Assembly: GCA_032158295.1 (NCBI GenBank)
Contig: CM063262.1
Location: forward strand, 9,495,977 to 9,559,976
Length of the DNA: 64,000 nt
From: Pycnopodia helianthoides
Lineage: Eukaryota > Echinodermata > Asteroidea > Forcipulatida > Asteriidae
Reading direction: 5' to 3'
The notes under the pieces were generated by a model. That model saw nothing but the letters and a program-made list of their open reading frames with translations. It searched no databases and was not told the origin of the DNA. The position numbers and the translations under genes were made by a program. Below, piece after piece: positions 12,101 through 22,470 of this stretch (positions are counted from its first letter, which is position 1; each line of letters begins with the position of its first letter).

Positions 12101-14905
12101 CCTGCAGGCTAGTCAAACTTGGCTCTTAGGTAGCCCGGCTGGCTAGTCAAGCTTGGTTCTTAGGTAGCCCGGCTGGCTAGTCAAGCTTGGTTCTTAGGTA
12201 GCCCGGCTGGCTAGTCAAGCTTGGTTTTTAGGTAGCCCTGCAGGCTAGTCAAACTTGGCTCTTAGGTGGCCCTGCAGGCTAGTCAAACTCGGCTTCTAGG
12301 TAGCCCGACAGACTAGTCAAACTTGTACTTAGGTAACCTGGCTGGCTAGTCAAACTTGGCTCTTAGGTAGCTTGGCAGGCTAGTCAAACTTGGCTCACAG
12401 GTAGCCTGGCAAGCTAGTAAAACCTGGCTCTTAAGTAACCTGGCAGGCTAGTCAAACTTGGCTCTGAGGTAGCCTGTCAGGCTAATCAAACTTGGCTCTT
12501 AGGCAGCCCAGCTGGCTAGTCAAACTTGGCTCTTAGGTAGCCTGGCAGGCTATTCAAACTTGGCTCTTAGGTAGCCCTGCAGGCTAGTCAAACTTGGCTC
12601 TTAGGTAGCCTGGCAGGCTAGTCAAACTTGGCTCTTAGGCAGCCTGGCAGGCTAGTCAAACTTGGCTCTTAGGTAGCCTGGCAGGCTAGTCAAACTTGGC
12701 TCTTAGGCAGCCTGGCAGGCTAGTCAAACTTGGCTCTTAGGCAGCCTGGCAGGCTAGTCAAACTTGGCTCTTAGGTAGCCTGGCAGGCTAGTCAAACTTG
12801 GCTCTTAGGTAGCCAGACGTTTTGTACTCAAAATAATTTGAGTTGAGTAGAGCTAATAATGTTTTAGTTACTCTCAAATTTCATTCAAAATAATTGAAGC
12901 AAAAGGCAGGGATTTTTTTCCGTTTGTCTTATGTTAGAGTTAGACTTTGATTTAACAAATTGAACTACCAAATATTTTACCTGTTCCATGATTTCTATCG
13001 GTAGCCAGACTTTAGCCTTGTTCAATATGCAGGGTTCAAATCTCCGTTTTCTGTTTGCGTCTGGTATATCAGCCTGGGCAGGAGATGACAAACTGCTACG
13101 GGGACTTGGCCAGCTTCCTTTTGGGCTTCCAGACGGGGGCGCGGTGTTTGACCTCACAGGGGAGGTGTGTGAATGAGACTTCGCTCTCGACGAACTCTTC
13201 TGCATTTCTATAAAGAAAACTAAACTGTTAAAATGTATCGGAGAGGCAAATCGTGGTTCACGCTGTACGATGCAAAGACAAAGTAGGATCACAAAGTTGA
13301 AGTAAATGTTTAACCAAATTGCACTGTACTCAATTTTAGTTGTTTTTAAAATAACAATCGTAATAATAAATGGTTCTTATTATAGTGCATTTTACATTTA
13401 TAGTGCCCTGGTCATTGGGCCAATAGCATTCCTGTAATCTTTCTCAGCTCCCTAGGGAGCATACAGCCCTGGGCAGCCGTGGCACTCCGAAGGCTTTTTC
13501 AAACACAATATCCACCACTACCCTCGCAGGTACCCATTTATACTCGTTGGTGAAGAGAAGCACTTAGGCTATAGTAAAGCATCTTGCTCAAGGACACAAG
13601 TGTCACGACCGGGATTCGAACCCACACCCAGATGACTCAACCACCAGAACTCGAGTCCGATGCACTAAACCGCTCGGCCATGACACCCTAAACGGCAACT
13701 CACTTTTTGGTGGCAATCAGTTTGAACTTTTCTCATAGTTACATTTTTTGTAAATCATGAAGTCCGCAGCAGTACGCACATCTGTTATTACACGTAAGCT
13801 CAAAAAACGTTTCAGACTGTCAACAGGGTAGTATGGTACATATTAAAACTGTGTTATCACATCTGACTTTTACAACTGGATTTTACCGAGGTACAAAACA
13901 TAGGTTGGTCATTTAGGATGAGCTCTTAATATATAGTTGACTGTTCATGGTGCTGGGCGACTAGTGAAATTCGCTACCCGACTTGTCATGACTTGGACAC
14001 TAGTCGAGACTATTTTTGCTTCCCAAGATGCATTGTTGTATACTTTTCAGATTGTAAAAGTCAGGCTGAAATGTACAGTATGCATTGCGATGGACGCCAT
14101 TGCAGTAAGCAACCCGTGATTGAATGTACAGTCCCTTTGAGAGAGGGACAGTGCATTCAATCGTGGAGCAATAATGGTTTTCGTCTTGAAGGATTGTGTT
14201 TCACAAGAACATTGTGTCGTCGTAAACGACACACTTAGTGCATGAGTCAAATAATCGCGACTACTTTTTTTGAAGTCGTGGCAGCACAGTTAACCACGTA
14301 GTTGAAAAGAGTCCCTTACGCTTACAGTGCATGGAATATTTATTTGCAGCTGTGCACAGCCACAATCATGGGTACACTTTTTGTTACAAAGACACCAAAT
14401 GAAAGACACATAAATATTGAGTAACTCTTTGCAGATCTTGTATTCGACAAACTCAAGTACTTTCTACTCTTCATTCACACACCGCTGGTTAATCAATTTA
14501 CTAAAAAACATTGAAATAACTGTTACATCACTGGTTTTCAAAGTGTTGTTCATGACATGGACACAAACAAAATGTGAACCCATGATTGTGGCTGTGCACA
14601 GCTACATGTAGTCCTAAAATAGACGTCTGAATCAAATACAAACCTGAAAACCCCTGGGGAGATTTCTGAGAGCCAACGAGCGAGTCCTCCTCGTTAGGGT
14701 TGTCCACGGTGACCACATCGACGTCGCCGTTCTGCGGGCTATCCACACTCACCAGTTCACTCTGGGAGCTGTCGTTCAGGTCCTCCAAACTCAGACGACG
14801 CCCCATGGAGACACTCACCTGACGGGTCATGACTGCTGCCACCAACGTATCCTCTCTACGTCCAACAATGTCTGATCCATTTGCTTCAGTGCCTCTCGTT
14901 GACAT
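141..14905 (-). CDS. NFRKB: NFRKB, INO80 complex subunit (5' two-thirds or less; continues off left edge)
   Basis: Nuclear factor related to kappa-B-binding protein, a metazoan-specific INO80 chromatin-remodelling subunit that binds and inhibits the deubiquitinase UCH37. Coding exons, high to low: 14644-14905, 12981-13207, 11186-11319, 9042-9237, 8279-8394, 7499-7529, 6350-6398, 4771-4908, 3522-3643, 2729-2822, 1289-1550 (donor could instead be 1295), 141-421. All have GT-AG borders and matching phases, giving 637 codons plus one base. The DEUBAD domain spans roughly residues 145-280, with LFAGENFKFGNP at 210-221. Then come a basic KRPRPLTAQKDLDE stretch, ILRECRLECG, an acidic SDEDD patch, SLDDIMIR, a Lys-rich block (KDKLAKKRKKGRPPK), and the conserved helical region with WEQEPVSALNVWF and LKFLMGELPSMP. 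Family members are about 1300 residues long, so the C-terminal winged-helix part lies left of base 1. The ATG at 14905 follows an acceptor-like site one base upstream. The Ser-rich N-terminal exon is not conserved. Family assignment is from recalled family sequence, not a search. Confidence 0.93.
422..3521. other. NFRKB introns 422-1288, 1551-2728, 2823-3521
   Basis: No additional gene seen. 885-1260 carries two decayed fragments related to MITE family K. 1640-1810 is a truncated SINE T. 2160-2560 contains CG-rich unique sequence. The rest is unique and AT-rich. Confidence 0.55.
4157..4551 (+). mobile_element. TTAA-flanked MITE, family A, copy 1
   Basis: Terminal inverted repeat AGGAACATTACAGAATTGG inside flanking TTAA at both ends; about 390 bp, non-coding. 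It sits in an NFRKB intron. Other copies: 21671-22136, 36746-37104, 59348-59744 and, inverted, 60089-60468. Confidence 0.85.
4909..7498. other. NFRKB introns 4909-6349 and 6399-7498
   Basis: The first holds repeat P (5046-5300) and an R fragment (5935-5995). The second appears mostly unique, with a family C end fragment at about 7405-7440. Nothing else recognised. Confidence 0.5.
5046..5300 (+). repeat. Dispersed repeat P, with an internal duplication
   Basis: GCGTAACACACCATAAATTG and a related GCGTAACACGCCATAAAGTG lie about 105 bp apart within it; a similar block in the opposite direction is at about 15010-15290. Both are in NFRKB non-coding sequence. Open frames over it are chance. Confidence 0.65.
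7499..7529 (-). other. NFRKB: 31-nt NFRKB micro-exon
   Basis: This coding exon is too short for ORF finders. On the minus strand it begins after an AG at 7531-7530 and ends before GTGAGT. It enters in phase 2, completing AA|G, and encodes ILRECRLECG, which aligns with the conserved VLREVKEECG of the family just before the acidic patch. Skipping it would shift the frame (31 nt). The upstream exon ends KKYRK and the downstream exon starts ELYTSDEDD; both neighbours match the family. Confidence 0.88.
8395..9008. mobile_element. NFRKB intron made almost wholly of two MITEs (D2, E1) sharing TTAA
   Basis: An inverted, left-truncated family D copy ends with CCCTACCTTTAA; family E then runs 8640-9008 (left AAAGGGAAGGTATACG, right CAAAGGTATACTTTGCCTTT). 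TTAA at 8640-8643 is shared. The intron is 647 bp (8395-9041), so hardly any non-transposon sequence remains in it. Confidence 0.75.
9479..9865 (-). mobile_element. TTAA-flanked MITE, family C, inverted copy
   Basis: Ends TGCACTGGACACTATTG and AAAGGTGTCCAGTGTCTTT, with TTAA outside both. It carries the interior GAGACCTCACGCGTGAGGTC palindrome shared with 24055-24443. Family C fragments also occur at about 7405-7440 and 37113-37410. Confidence 0.82.
10131..11170. repeat. Minisatellite 1: 68/70-bp tandem repeat, about 15 copies
   Basis: The repeated unit contains CATGTACATGGTGTTACCGC and CCACCATGCAAAGTTTC. Two length variants alternate: ACTAGATTG (68 bp) and ACTACAAACCTTG (70 bp). The array sits inside an NFRKB intron and ends about 15 bp from the donor of the exon at 11186. 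Open frames across it are an artefact of repetition. Confidence 0.95.
11431..12812. repeat. Minisatellite 2: 34-bp tandem repeat, about 40 copies
   Basis: The unit contains GGCTAGTCAAGCTTGGTTCT followed by TAGGTAGCCCGGCT, period 34 (for example TCAAGC at 11501 and 11535). The left part is homogeneous and the right part (after about 12060) diverges to ACTTGGCTCTTAGG with CTGGCAGG variants. The left flank (11370-11430) resembles the GGGCTAGT repeat seen at 39362 and 54650, which suggests the array grew from one such copy. It lies about 110 bp from the acceptor of the exon 11186-11319. Confidence 0.95.
13395..13690 (-). mobile_element. tRNA-derived SINE, family S variant, minus orientation
   Basis: Read on the minus strand it starts GGGTGTCATGGCCGAGCGGT and has GGTTCGAATCCCGGTCGTGA, then a longer body with CCCAGGGCTGTATGCTCCC. 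It lies in an NFRKB intron. Confidence 0.8.
14347..14610. mobile_element. MITE family N, copy 1, with 26-27-bp near-perfect TIRs
   Basis: AGCTGTGCACAGCCACAATC at the left is mirrored by GATTGTGGCTGTGCACAGCT at the right; about 264 bp, in an NFRKB intron. A second copy is at 20698-20944 in TMEM147 intron 4, and a fragment lies at about 28910-29035. Confidence 0.85.
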
Positions 14906-15846
14906 CCTACCATTGAACCAAATGAAATGAAAACATCAAGTTTACAACGTGGTTGAAAAGAGAAAGATCGGATCTTTTCAATGACCTTGGTTTTAAGAGG
15001 TCAAACAGCACAGTGACCCAACACAACAACATCCGCTACACTAAACAAGTGTCTACAAAAGATGCACGCTTCCACAATTTATAGCGTGTTACGCAACACG
15101 TCCTGGGTCACCGGTCACCGGTGAGGACTTAAACTGGATGTGATTAAATCTATTCTGTCCATACGCCTTGCTAAAAGATAAACCCGAAGTGGTTTAGCGT
15201 TAAACCACCCTCACCAACCGATTTAACTCATTCAGGTTCAACTTGATTCGGTTCAGTTTTAAGAGCATTCAGACACACAAAGTTAAACACCAAAATTGAG
15301 AGTATTTCTCTTCTATAGACATTATGCATGTGACGTCATTTGAGTAGGGCGCCCTCGCCGAGGTCAAAAGAAGGTTGTTAATTGGCTAGTCCTGTGCGCT
15401 GCGCGTACAAATCTAGTATTCATTGTTTCGTCATCGGTTTATCTCTATGCTGGATGACGTCAATATCAGGTTTATTCATTAAAAACCAAACATCTTTCTT
15501 AAGATTCTCTTGTTTATATCAATCATTTGTATTTATTTATGTTATGAAAGCATATTCTTACTTTAACATTGTTTAACAAATCTTACTGACATACATGACA
15601 TATGACTGAAGTTACTGTCTGCTGTTGTGTTGGTTGGTTTTTTTTGTTTTAAATACAATTCTAAATTCTAAATTCAAAGTCACTCCCTGAATTTGTGACA
15701 CTGACAGGTGAAAAAAAGGTAGCTTGTTTCGTTCCTCACATGCAAGAACCAAATCATCAGATGCAATCGAGGTTAGGCTGCGATTTTCTCTTTTTATTTT
15801 AATTTTAAAGTGAATTTGAACCGACAAAAACTGAAGTCTTTCTTAC

Positions 15847-15950
15847 CTGCATGACCTGACCTGGGTCAATGTTCCTGTTTTCTGGTTTGCCTCTTGGATC
15901 AAGTAAAACTCTTGGTGGCGCCCGCATCCGCAGTTGTATGTGACGTACAG
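15847..15950 (-). other. NFRKB: NFRKB 5' non-coding exon (3' border 15847; 5' end not defined)
   Basis: A near-consensus donor, CATGCAG|GTAAGA, lies on the minus strand at 15847, and a matching acceptor precedes the start codon exon (AG at 14908-14907, one base before ATG). A leader exon here with a roughly 940-bp first intron is the simplest reading. The upstream end is a guess; transcription should start somewhere between about 15900 and 16050. Confidence 0.55.
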
Positions 15951-16113
15951 GTACTAGTCTAACAATTTTGTATGAATGCAGTAGTCAAATAGTCTGATGC
16001 ATACACGTATGTCCCCTTTCTATTAACTACATGTGTCATTTCATTTCTTGTTTTGTGCTTGTTGCCGGAATTTTACAGCCCTCGGAAGAAGGACGATATT
16101 TAAATCACTTAAA
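15900..16113. promoter_or_regulatory. Putative bidirectional promoter between NFRKB and TMEM147
   Basis: The two genes are head-to-head, with about 265 bp between the NFRKB leader-exon donor and the TMEM147 ATG. The stretch contains GGCGCC, a CRE-like TGACGTA and no recognisable repeat. No TATA box was evident. That both genes start here is inferred from the geometry; start sites are not visible in sequence. Confidence 0.55.
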
Positions 16114-19100
16114 ATGACACTTTTTCATTTTGGAAACTGCGTTGCTTTAGCGTATATTCCGTACTTCATTACCTACAAGTATTCTGGACTGTGAGTTATA
16201 TTTTTATTTGTTTTCTGGGAAGATTTATCGGTCATTCGGACATGCCGTCTCCACTCGTTTTCTTCTACTATGTTCTATAGGTTGGCGATCGAGCCGGCAG
16301 TGTAATCTCCCATTCCTACAATGTTATTAGCACCCGTATATGTTATAATTTATTCATCCATTGTTTAAAAGTTAAAAACCATAACATTGGAAGTTGTTGT
16401 TTACCTCAAGCTTTCTAAAAAAAAAATAATAATCCTATTATTTAAAACAAAAGATCACTCTTCTTGCACTCTACAATAAACTAAGCATTTGATTTTGATT
16501 GGTTAAGTAACAGAAATAAATCAACAATAATTCAAAAAGATATTGGGTGCAATCTTTGAAAAAGGAAATTTTTAAACATTTGCGTAGGGGTAGTGTGCCG
16601 TTTTTTACGGCGCAAACTTTGAAGTTTGATTCCTAATCCTAACCCTTGCCTAGTTGCGATAATCGTAACCCTCCATCCTCCCGACGGTCGGAGACCGGAG
16701 GGTTACGAGTCAAAAAAGTGGCAAAATTAAAATTTCGACTATTTTGGTCAGACTAGTCACCAGATTTACCAAATTTTTACCACTTTCAAAAAACATGACA
16801 CACATTCTAAAAACATGGATGTGATCATCAATGTGTCATGAATCCATTGGTATTACTCAAAACATTTGAGAAAATATTTTAAGAAAAAAAGACTTGCCTT
16901 GCATGAATTAATAATGTGCGCAGGGTGGCTCGGTAACAATGGCGTGGTAGCTTTTGTGAAAAAGTTATTTAAAACACAACATTTATTGGTGGTGTGTCAT
17001 GGCCGAGTGGTCTAGTTCACCGGACCCAAGCGCTGGTGTTGTCAGTAGCAGAGTGTGGGTTCGAATCCTGGTCAAGACACAAGTGCCCTTAAGCAAGGCA
17101 CTTAACCATGATTGCTTCGTAAAAAGTTGGGAAGGTACATGCTCTACCAGCCATGCTCTACCAGCCTAAATCCTTACGGACTGTGAACAGAGTATCCCTG
17201 TTTCAGCCCCAGGAGTAGGTGGTAACGTGCCCCTGGTGATAGTTGATTTGGGTCAACAGCCCAAATCAGTATAAGTGTAAGCTTGAAGTGGCCGTCCGGC
17301 CTTGTGAGTTGGTTGGTCGAAATCTCATAAAATAAAATATAAATTTGAGTGTTTTTTTTTTGGTTTTTTTTCCTCTCTCACTCTCTCTCTCTCTTTTATT
17401 TTCATCCAGGTCAGAGTACAGTGCCTTCTGGAAATGTGTCCAAGCTGGTATAATTTACCTCTTCACCCAGCTATGCAAGGTACCCCTTTAAAAATTGACA
17501 TTTAACCCTCTTGCTGTCTGACCATTCAATACCATTTACTGTGGTTTTGAATGATAGATAAACTATGCCAGCCTGCAATATGATACCATGAGGACATGCA
17601 TGTACACAGTACACAGTTAGTTCTGTGCACAGTTGTGCCACCGTACACAACCTTGGCAGTCGAATGGTTTCAAATGGTTGGTCAACTCACTGGAAAATGT
17701 TGCCAAGAGTCACTGACTGTAGGAGGGTTAAATAAGAAAATAGCCAATATTCGGCCGGGCCTCCCTCCAAGTCTCGGCCCCAGGAGTTACGTACACGTTC
17801 ATTGTCCAAAAATTATAATCATTTATCATTTCCCTTGGCAGGTTCTGACATTCTAGGTACATTGTACATGGCGAAGAGACAGAACAAACTTAATTTTTCA
17901 CTTTGAGCTGCGAAGGATTGTAAATTGTACAGTGTATTAAAAAAAACTCACTCAAACAAACTCCACTCGTAAGCCGTCTTCTATCCAGGACCCAATTTCA
18001 TAGAGCTGCTTAAGCAGAGAATATTGCTTAACAATTTTCCGCTAAGCAGAAATCAGCAGGATACCAGTCACAAATTGTACATGTGACATGGCAGTTTGGC
18101 TGGTAACCTTATTCTGGTAAGCATGATTTTGTTGTGCTTGGCTACTTTTTGTGCTTAAGCAGCTCTATGAAATTGTGCCCTGAATTGTTTTATTGTAATT
18201 TTAAGCATTGTAAAATTAATTGTAGTGTTTTGTTTCGTTGTGGGGGTTAATTTTGTCTTTGTCTTATTTACGTAAATAGATGCTGGTACTAGCCACTTTC
18301 TTCCCAACCTCAGATGGAGCAACAGGCAACCTTGATGTGATAGGGGTAAGAATTAGCCTATTGTAGAACTCTTCCTCTGTGCTGTATACTGACACAAAGC
18401 CCTAAGTATGAGGTTCCGTTTCCAGGGCCGAAACATTTCAGAGCTCAATAATTCAAATCTTACATGTACCTGTACATGTACAAAGCTACTAATCTCAATC
18501 TCACCAGAATAACATCCAATTCCAAAGGACAAAGCAATCATGGTAAAGCATCTTGCTCAGGGACACAAATGTCATGACCGGGACTCGAACCCACACTCTG
18601 CTCATCAGAAACACCAGAGCTTGAGTCCGGTGCTCTCAACTGCTCAGCCATGACACCCCAATCATTGATCTTGATGACAGTCTCCCTTTCATCAAACTGC
18701 TGCTAGAAATTTTTTGTAATGTTAAAGTGAAAAATAATACTTCAACAACAATAATCTGGTAACTTCACAAAGGTTGGTGGCCATCTTTTGGTCTGATTGA
18801 GAAACGTGTCCAGTACCGCTATAACAGGGCAACCTCATACTTGTAAACATACAGCCCTGGAATATCATCTTTGAGAGGGCAAGGCCATTTTCATTTTGCA
18901 AAGGGCACTTCCAATGGAAAATCTTAAAAGTTTATGGGAAGCTTTTTAAGGGGCACCAAGGCCAAGACCAGGAGCAACAGAGGCCATGGCCTCCGTGTAA
19001 TTCCAGGCCTGAAAATAAAGTGATAAACAAATTTGTTTTCCTTGTGTTTAAACTAAATTTGTCTTTGTGCTTCTGCATTTTTTGATCATCTACAATGTGG

Positions 19101-22100
19101 TTATTCCGACTTCAATAGGAGTTCATGAAATCCACAGTTGACATCGGTGACCTGGCCGGCTTCTATTTTATTCTGACGAGTGTAACTGGCAAAGGGGATC
19201 TGCGATTCATGACTGCTGGCGTTGGCTGGGCAACCGCTGAGCTGTTCGTCACTAGAGTACTCCCACTATGGTTCGGTGCAAGAGGAACTGAATTCGATTG
19301 GAAATACATCCAGATGAGTCTGGAGTCAAATGTCAATTTGGTAAAAATTATTATAATAATTTGTTTCATGATGCAAGTTCAAAATCATTGGTCAGGCCCA
19401 TCTCAGAATCGGATCGAGAAACCAAGCTAAACCTAATCCCTCCCATTGTAAACAAAATCCACCATTTAATAGATGTCAATTTTTGCATCGAGGATAAAGA
19501 ATTTAGTTTGGTTTTACCCTTACACCAATGTGTATTAAGCACTGTATACTCAGTACTTGCCCGAGCTCTGTGAAGAAAACAAATCCACAGGCAAATCTCT
19601 TGGGTGGGATTCGAACCCACAACCTTTGCATTGCTACAGCAGATGTCTTACCACTAGACTGCCGAGTTAGCCTGATGGCTAGAGGTAGCCCGATTGCTAG
19701 AGGTAGTTTGAATCTTTATCAGCGAGTTCTGCAACAATTTAATTTTTGCATCGGGGATAAAGAATTTAATTTGGTTTCACCCTTACACCAATGCGTATAA
19801 TGTAAAAAAAAATCCACCATGGTAAATGTAACCAAAAAACAGAGACACAGGCCTCCCCTTTGCTTTGACCAAGATGTAGGAAAATATAATACTCTTAAAG
19901 GTATAGTACACTTTTGGTAACAGCTCAAAATCAGTGTCCACATTTTGTGTGATTAAACATATGCATGAACAAACAAACCTGTGAAAGTTTGAGCTCAATT
20001 GGTCATCGAGGTCACGAGAAAATAGTGAAAAGAGATCTTATGTGTTTTCTGTTTTATCAAATTATCGCGCACGATAATTACTATTGTTTTACTCGTTTCT
20101 CAGAAACGATAGCATTTTAGGCAGAAATATTTTAAGGAACCCTTTCTACCATTCATTACTTTCTTTAAATCATGTTATTTATGTGTGAATCTGTGAACAT
20201 TTTGTTTTTCGATCTTACCAATAGTGTACAGGGCCTTTAAATGCCATTAAAACAACCTTTTCATTTTGAGATTCTGTGTTCTACAACTTTGAAAAACAAG
20301 AAGGATGGTGCAAGGGGGGAGGGGAGAGTAAAGTGTACCTTTCCGCGAAGGGAAAGTTATCGATTCTAGTTGCTCAGTGGTGTAATCTGAGGCGATTCCT
20401 GGCCACTTTCAGATGATTTTGGGCAAAAGTTGTAAATAAAGAGCATAAAGATAATTTCATTTGATTGGTTTGCTCTTTTCGATGCTCGTGTTTCCATCTC
20501 CAAAATGATGATTCGTCGCACGAAAAACTAAATTGTTTGACTTAATTGTCTGTAAGATTCGTTTTGCAAAGACTGAATGACTTTCGTAGGTTTTTGTTGT
20601 AAGAAACACCTTTGAACAATGAAATTTGTAAAATTGGTTAGATAAAACATCAAGATATGCCAGCTTTGCGTTCAGTTGCAATCACGTAACATGCATGCTT
20701 GCACAGCCACATTCGTGGGTACACTTATTGTTACAAAGACACCAAATGAACAACACATAAGTATTGAGTAACTCTTTGCAGATCGGCAAACTCAGGTACT
20801 TTCTACTCTTCATTCACACAACGCTGGTGAATTAATTTACAAAACAACATTGAAGTAACTGTTACATCACTGGTTTTCAAACTGTTGTTCATAAACATGG
20901 ACACACACAAAATGTGTACCCATGATTGTAGCTGTGCACATATGACAGATGTGTGGATGTGGGGTATACCAACTTTTATGTTTATATTAATTCAACAGAT
21001 CCAGCATTTGTCTACTGCAGTACTGGTTTGGCTTTGGAGTAGACATGATCTTAATAAGTCCCTTCGGCCGGTTGTTGTTGTTCTGCTTCTCCTCGGAAGT
21101 TACAAACCACTTATTGTAGAGTAAGTATACAGCAGTGACTCTGCCTATTTAAATATGAACCCCAAACGATATTGACAAACTAGACTTAAGTTTTTGTTCT
21201 AACAAAACAAGGTGTTGGGAAGACACGTGACCAAATTGACAGAGCTGGTGAAAAAAAACAGGAAATTTGGTAGACATGTCTTCAAAGTAACATTTTTGAA
21301 ATAAAGCTTAACTTGAAAATTGATGATGTCATCGCGACGTCCTTATTTAGCTAGCGTGCGTTATGAAAAAGGGTCAACTAATACGTGTGCTTTAATGCCG
21401 GTTTCGACCAGATGTAAAGATCATATATCTACAACCTGATGCAAAAAGTTATGCTGAAATGATTTATAGTTTTTGAGATATAAATTTCTGAAAATGTTCA
21501 CCTTCCCGTCTGAACCGGAAATTAAGGTCTAATGGGGTCTGTGTAGCATTTGTTGAACTTTTAACGATCTATCCGATGATGTGTATGTTGTAAAAATCCA
21601 ACATGTGCTTTTGGAGTTATGAATTTTTCAAATATAAGACGGCCCTGTTCAGTACAATGCCCACGTAAACTTAAAGGAACATTACAGAATTGGTTTTTGC
21701 TAACAAAACAGTTGCTTTCAGTGTAAGCACTTTATGTAATCCACCATATACATAAACTGACAAACCTGTAGAAGTTTGAGATCGATCGACCATCTGGGTC
21801 ACGAGAAAATAGTGAAAAAACGATTACACCTTTGCATGAAATCATATAGATTCAACAAATTAATAAAACGCTCACTGAGCGATAAACTCCAATCGGAAAA
21901 TTAGTTTATTCATTTCTCATCAAATATAATAATAATAAATCTTATAACATGTATAAAGCGCTGGTATCTAGAAAATACTATTCACTGCGCTGAAATATGG
22001 TATTTCAGACAGATATATTTCAAGGGATGTTTTCTGCTATCATCATCATTAGACCATGTAAGTTTTATGTAAATCTGTGATCAAAAAGTATATTTTACAA

Positions 22101-22469
22101 GTTTTTTTTCTTACCAATTCTGTAATGTTCCTTTAAGGACAAAAGTGTCACGACCGGGACTCGAAACCCACACTCTGCTGAACAGAAACACCAGAGCTTA
22201 AGTCGGGTGCTCTTATTCGCTCGGCCACGATAGCCACTAGAAACCTTTTTCTAGAACACTACTGTAATGAATGAGGACTGGTGCATTCAATGCATAATTT
22301 GATCCTATTCTTTCATCTCTTTTATCACAGAATTTTGATCCACGCTGTCGGCCTAGGATCCTGGGTCCTCCTCTTCGCTAAGTTCTTCTTCACATCCTGT
22401 GTTGGTCTCGTTGCCATGCAGCTCTATGTCGGTCTCACAGCGGGGACAGCGAACCATTTCTCAAAATAA
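16114..22469 (+). CDS. TMEM147: TMEM147, BOS complex subunit (complete)
   Basis: Multipass ER membrane protein. With nicalin and NOMO it forms the BOS module that works behind Sec61 in multipass membrane protein biogenesis. Coding exons: 16114-16190, 17410-17479, 18280-18345, 19119-19340, 20999-21120, 22331-22469. All borders are GT-AG and phases agree, giving 231 residues plus stop (human protein 224). The start [20 protein letters not shown] is nearly identical to the family start. Later landmarks are [45 protein letters not shown] and HAVGLGSW. Hydrophobic segments occur throughout, as expected for a seven-helix topology. The C-terminal tail (TANHFSK) is not conserved. Repeats fill every intron but no exon is interrupted. 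It probably shares a promoter with NFRKB. Confidence 0.97.
16990..17340 (+). mobile_element. tRNA-derived SINE, family S, full-length copy
   Basis: Starts GGTGTGTCATGGCCGAGTGG (A-box) and has GGTTCGAATCCTGGTC (B-box) 60-70 bp later, followed by a tRNA-unrelated body (GCCCTTAAGCAAGGCACTTA) and an AT-rich tail. The head resembles a class II (Ser/Leu) tRNA. Other copies: 43258-43640 (+), 50056-50200 (+), 38500-38640 (+), 13395-13690 (-), 18540-18661 (-), 22137-22240 (-). Confidence 0.85.
17502..17731 (+). mobile_element. TTAA-flanked MITE with CCCTC ends, family K, copy 1
   Basis: TTAA then CCCTCTTGCTGTCTGACC on the left; CTGTAGGAGGG then TTAA on the right; about 225 bp. CCC-initial ends beside TTAA are typical of piggyBac-like transposons. 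It lies in TMEM147 intron 2. Partial relatives occur at about 885-1260. Confidence 0.85.
17987..18182. mobile_element. Small MITE family H, copy 1
   Basis: Inverted ends CCCAATTTCATAGAGCTGCT and AGCAGCTCTATGAAATTGTG; about 195 bp, in TMEM147 intron 2. Copy 2 is at 33659-33857. Confidence 0.8.
18540..18661 (-). mobile_element. tRNA-derived SINE head, family S
   Basis: Minus strand GGGGTGTCATGGCTGAGCAG to GGTTCGAGTCCCGGTCATGA; body truncated. It lies in TMEM147 intron 3. Confidence 0.75.
19480..19690 (-). mobile_element. tRNA-derived SINE, family T
   Basis: The minus strand head GCTAACTCGGCAGTCTAGTG and GGTTCGAATCCCACCCAAGA resemble a tRNA with A and B boxes. The body has CACCAATGTGTATTAAGCAC. 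A second copy is at 35260-35450 (-) and a 5'-truncated one at about 1640-1810 (+). Confidence 0.75.
19895..20240 (+). mobile_element. TTAA-flanked MITE, family B, copy 1
   Basis: About 345 bp between TTAA sites, with ends AAAGGTATAGTACACTTTTGG and its partner CAATAGTGTACAGGGCCTTT. The interior has a palindromic core near 20065 (AATTATCGCGCACGATAATT). Other copies: 23717-24058, 50796-51137 (inverted), 59741-60088 (inverted), 61103-61445. Confidence 0.83.
20698..20944. mobile_element. MITE family N, copy 2
   Basis: The same interior as the copy at 14347 (TTTCTACTCTTCATTCACAC, TTACATCACTGGTTTTCAAA), with slightly eroded ends. It lies just upstream of the fifth TMEM147 exon. Confidence 0.82.
21671..22136 (+). 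mobile_element. TTAA-flanked MITE, family A, copy 2 with a ~75-bp insertion
   Basis: Same ends as the other A copies. It carries an extra stretch at about 21928-22000 (AT-rich, containing AAAGCGCTGGTATCTAGAAA) that the others lack. It lies in the last TMEM147 intron. Confidence 0.85.
22137..22240 (-). mobile_element. tRNA-derived SINE head, family S
   Basis: Minus strand copy with GGCCGAGCGAATAAGAGCAC and GGTTTCGAGTCCCGGTCGTG. It directly abuts the right TTAA of the family A element at 22136. Confidence 0.7.
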
Positions 22470-22470
22470 A
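22465..22470 (+). promoter_or_regulatory. AATAAA overlapping the TMEM147 stop codon
   Basis: The codons AAA TAA plus the next base A create a canonical poly(A) signal inside the end of the reading frame. If used, the 3' UTR would be only about 10-30 nt. A second AATAAA occurs near 24538, beyond several transposons, so a longer 3' UTR is equally possible. Confidence 0.35.

Noticed and set aside
11431..12812. Regular 34-bp spacing that might suggest a CRISPR array
   Set aside because: There are no variable spacers: the whole unit repeats; it is an intronic minisatellite in an animal gene.
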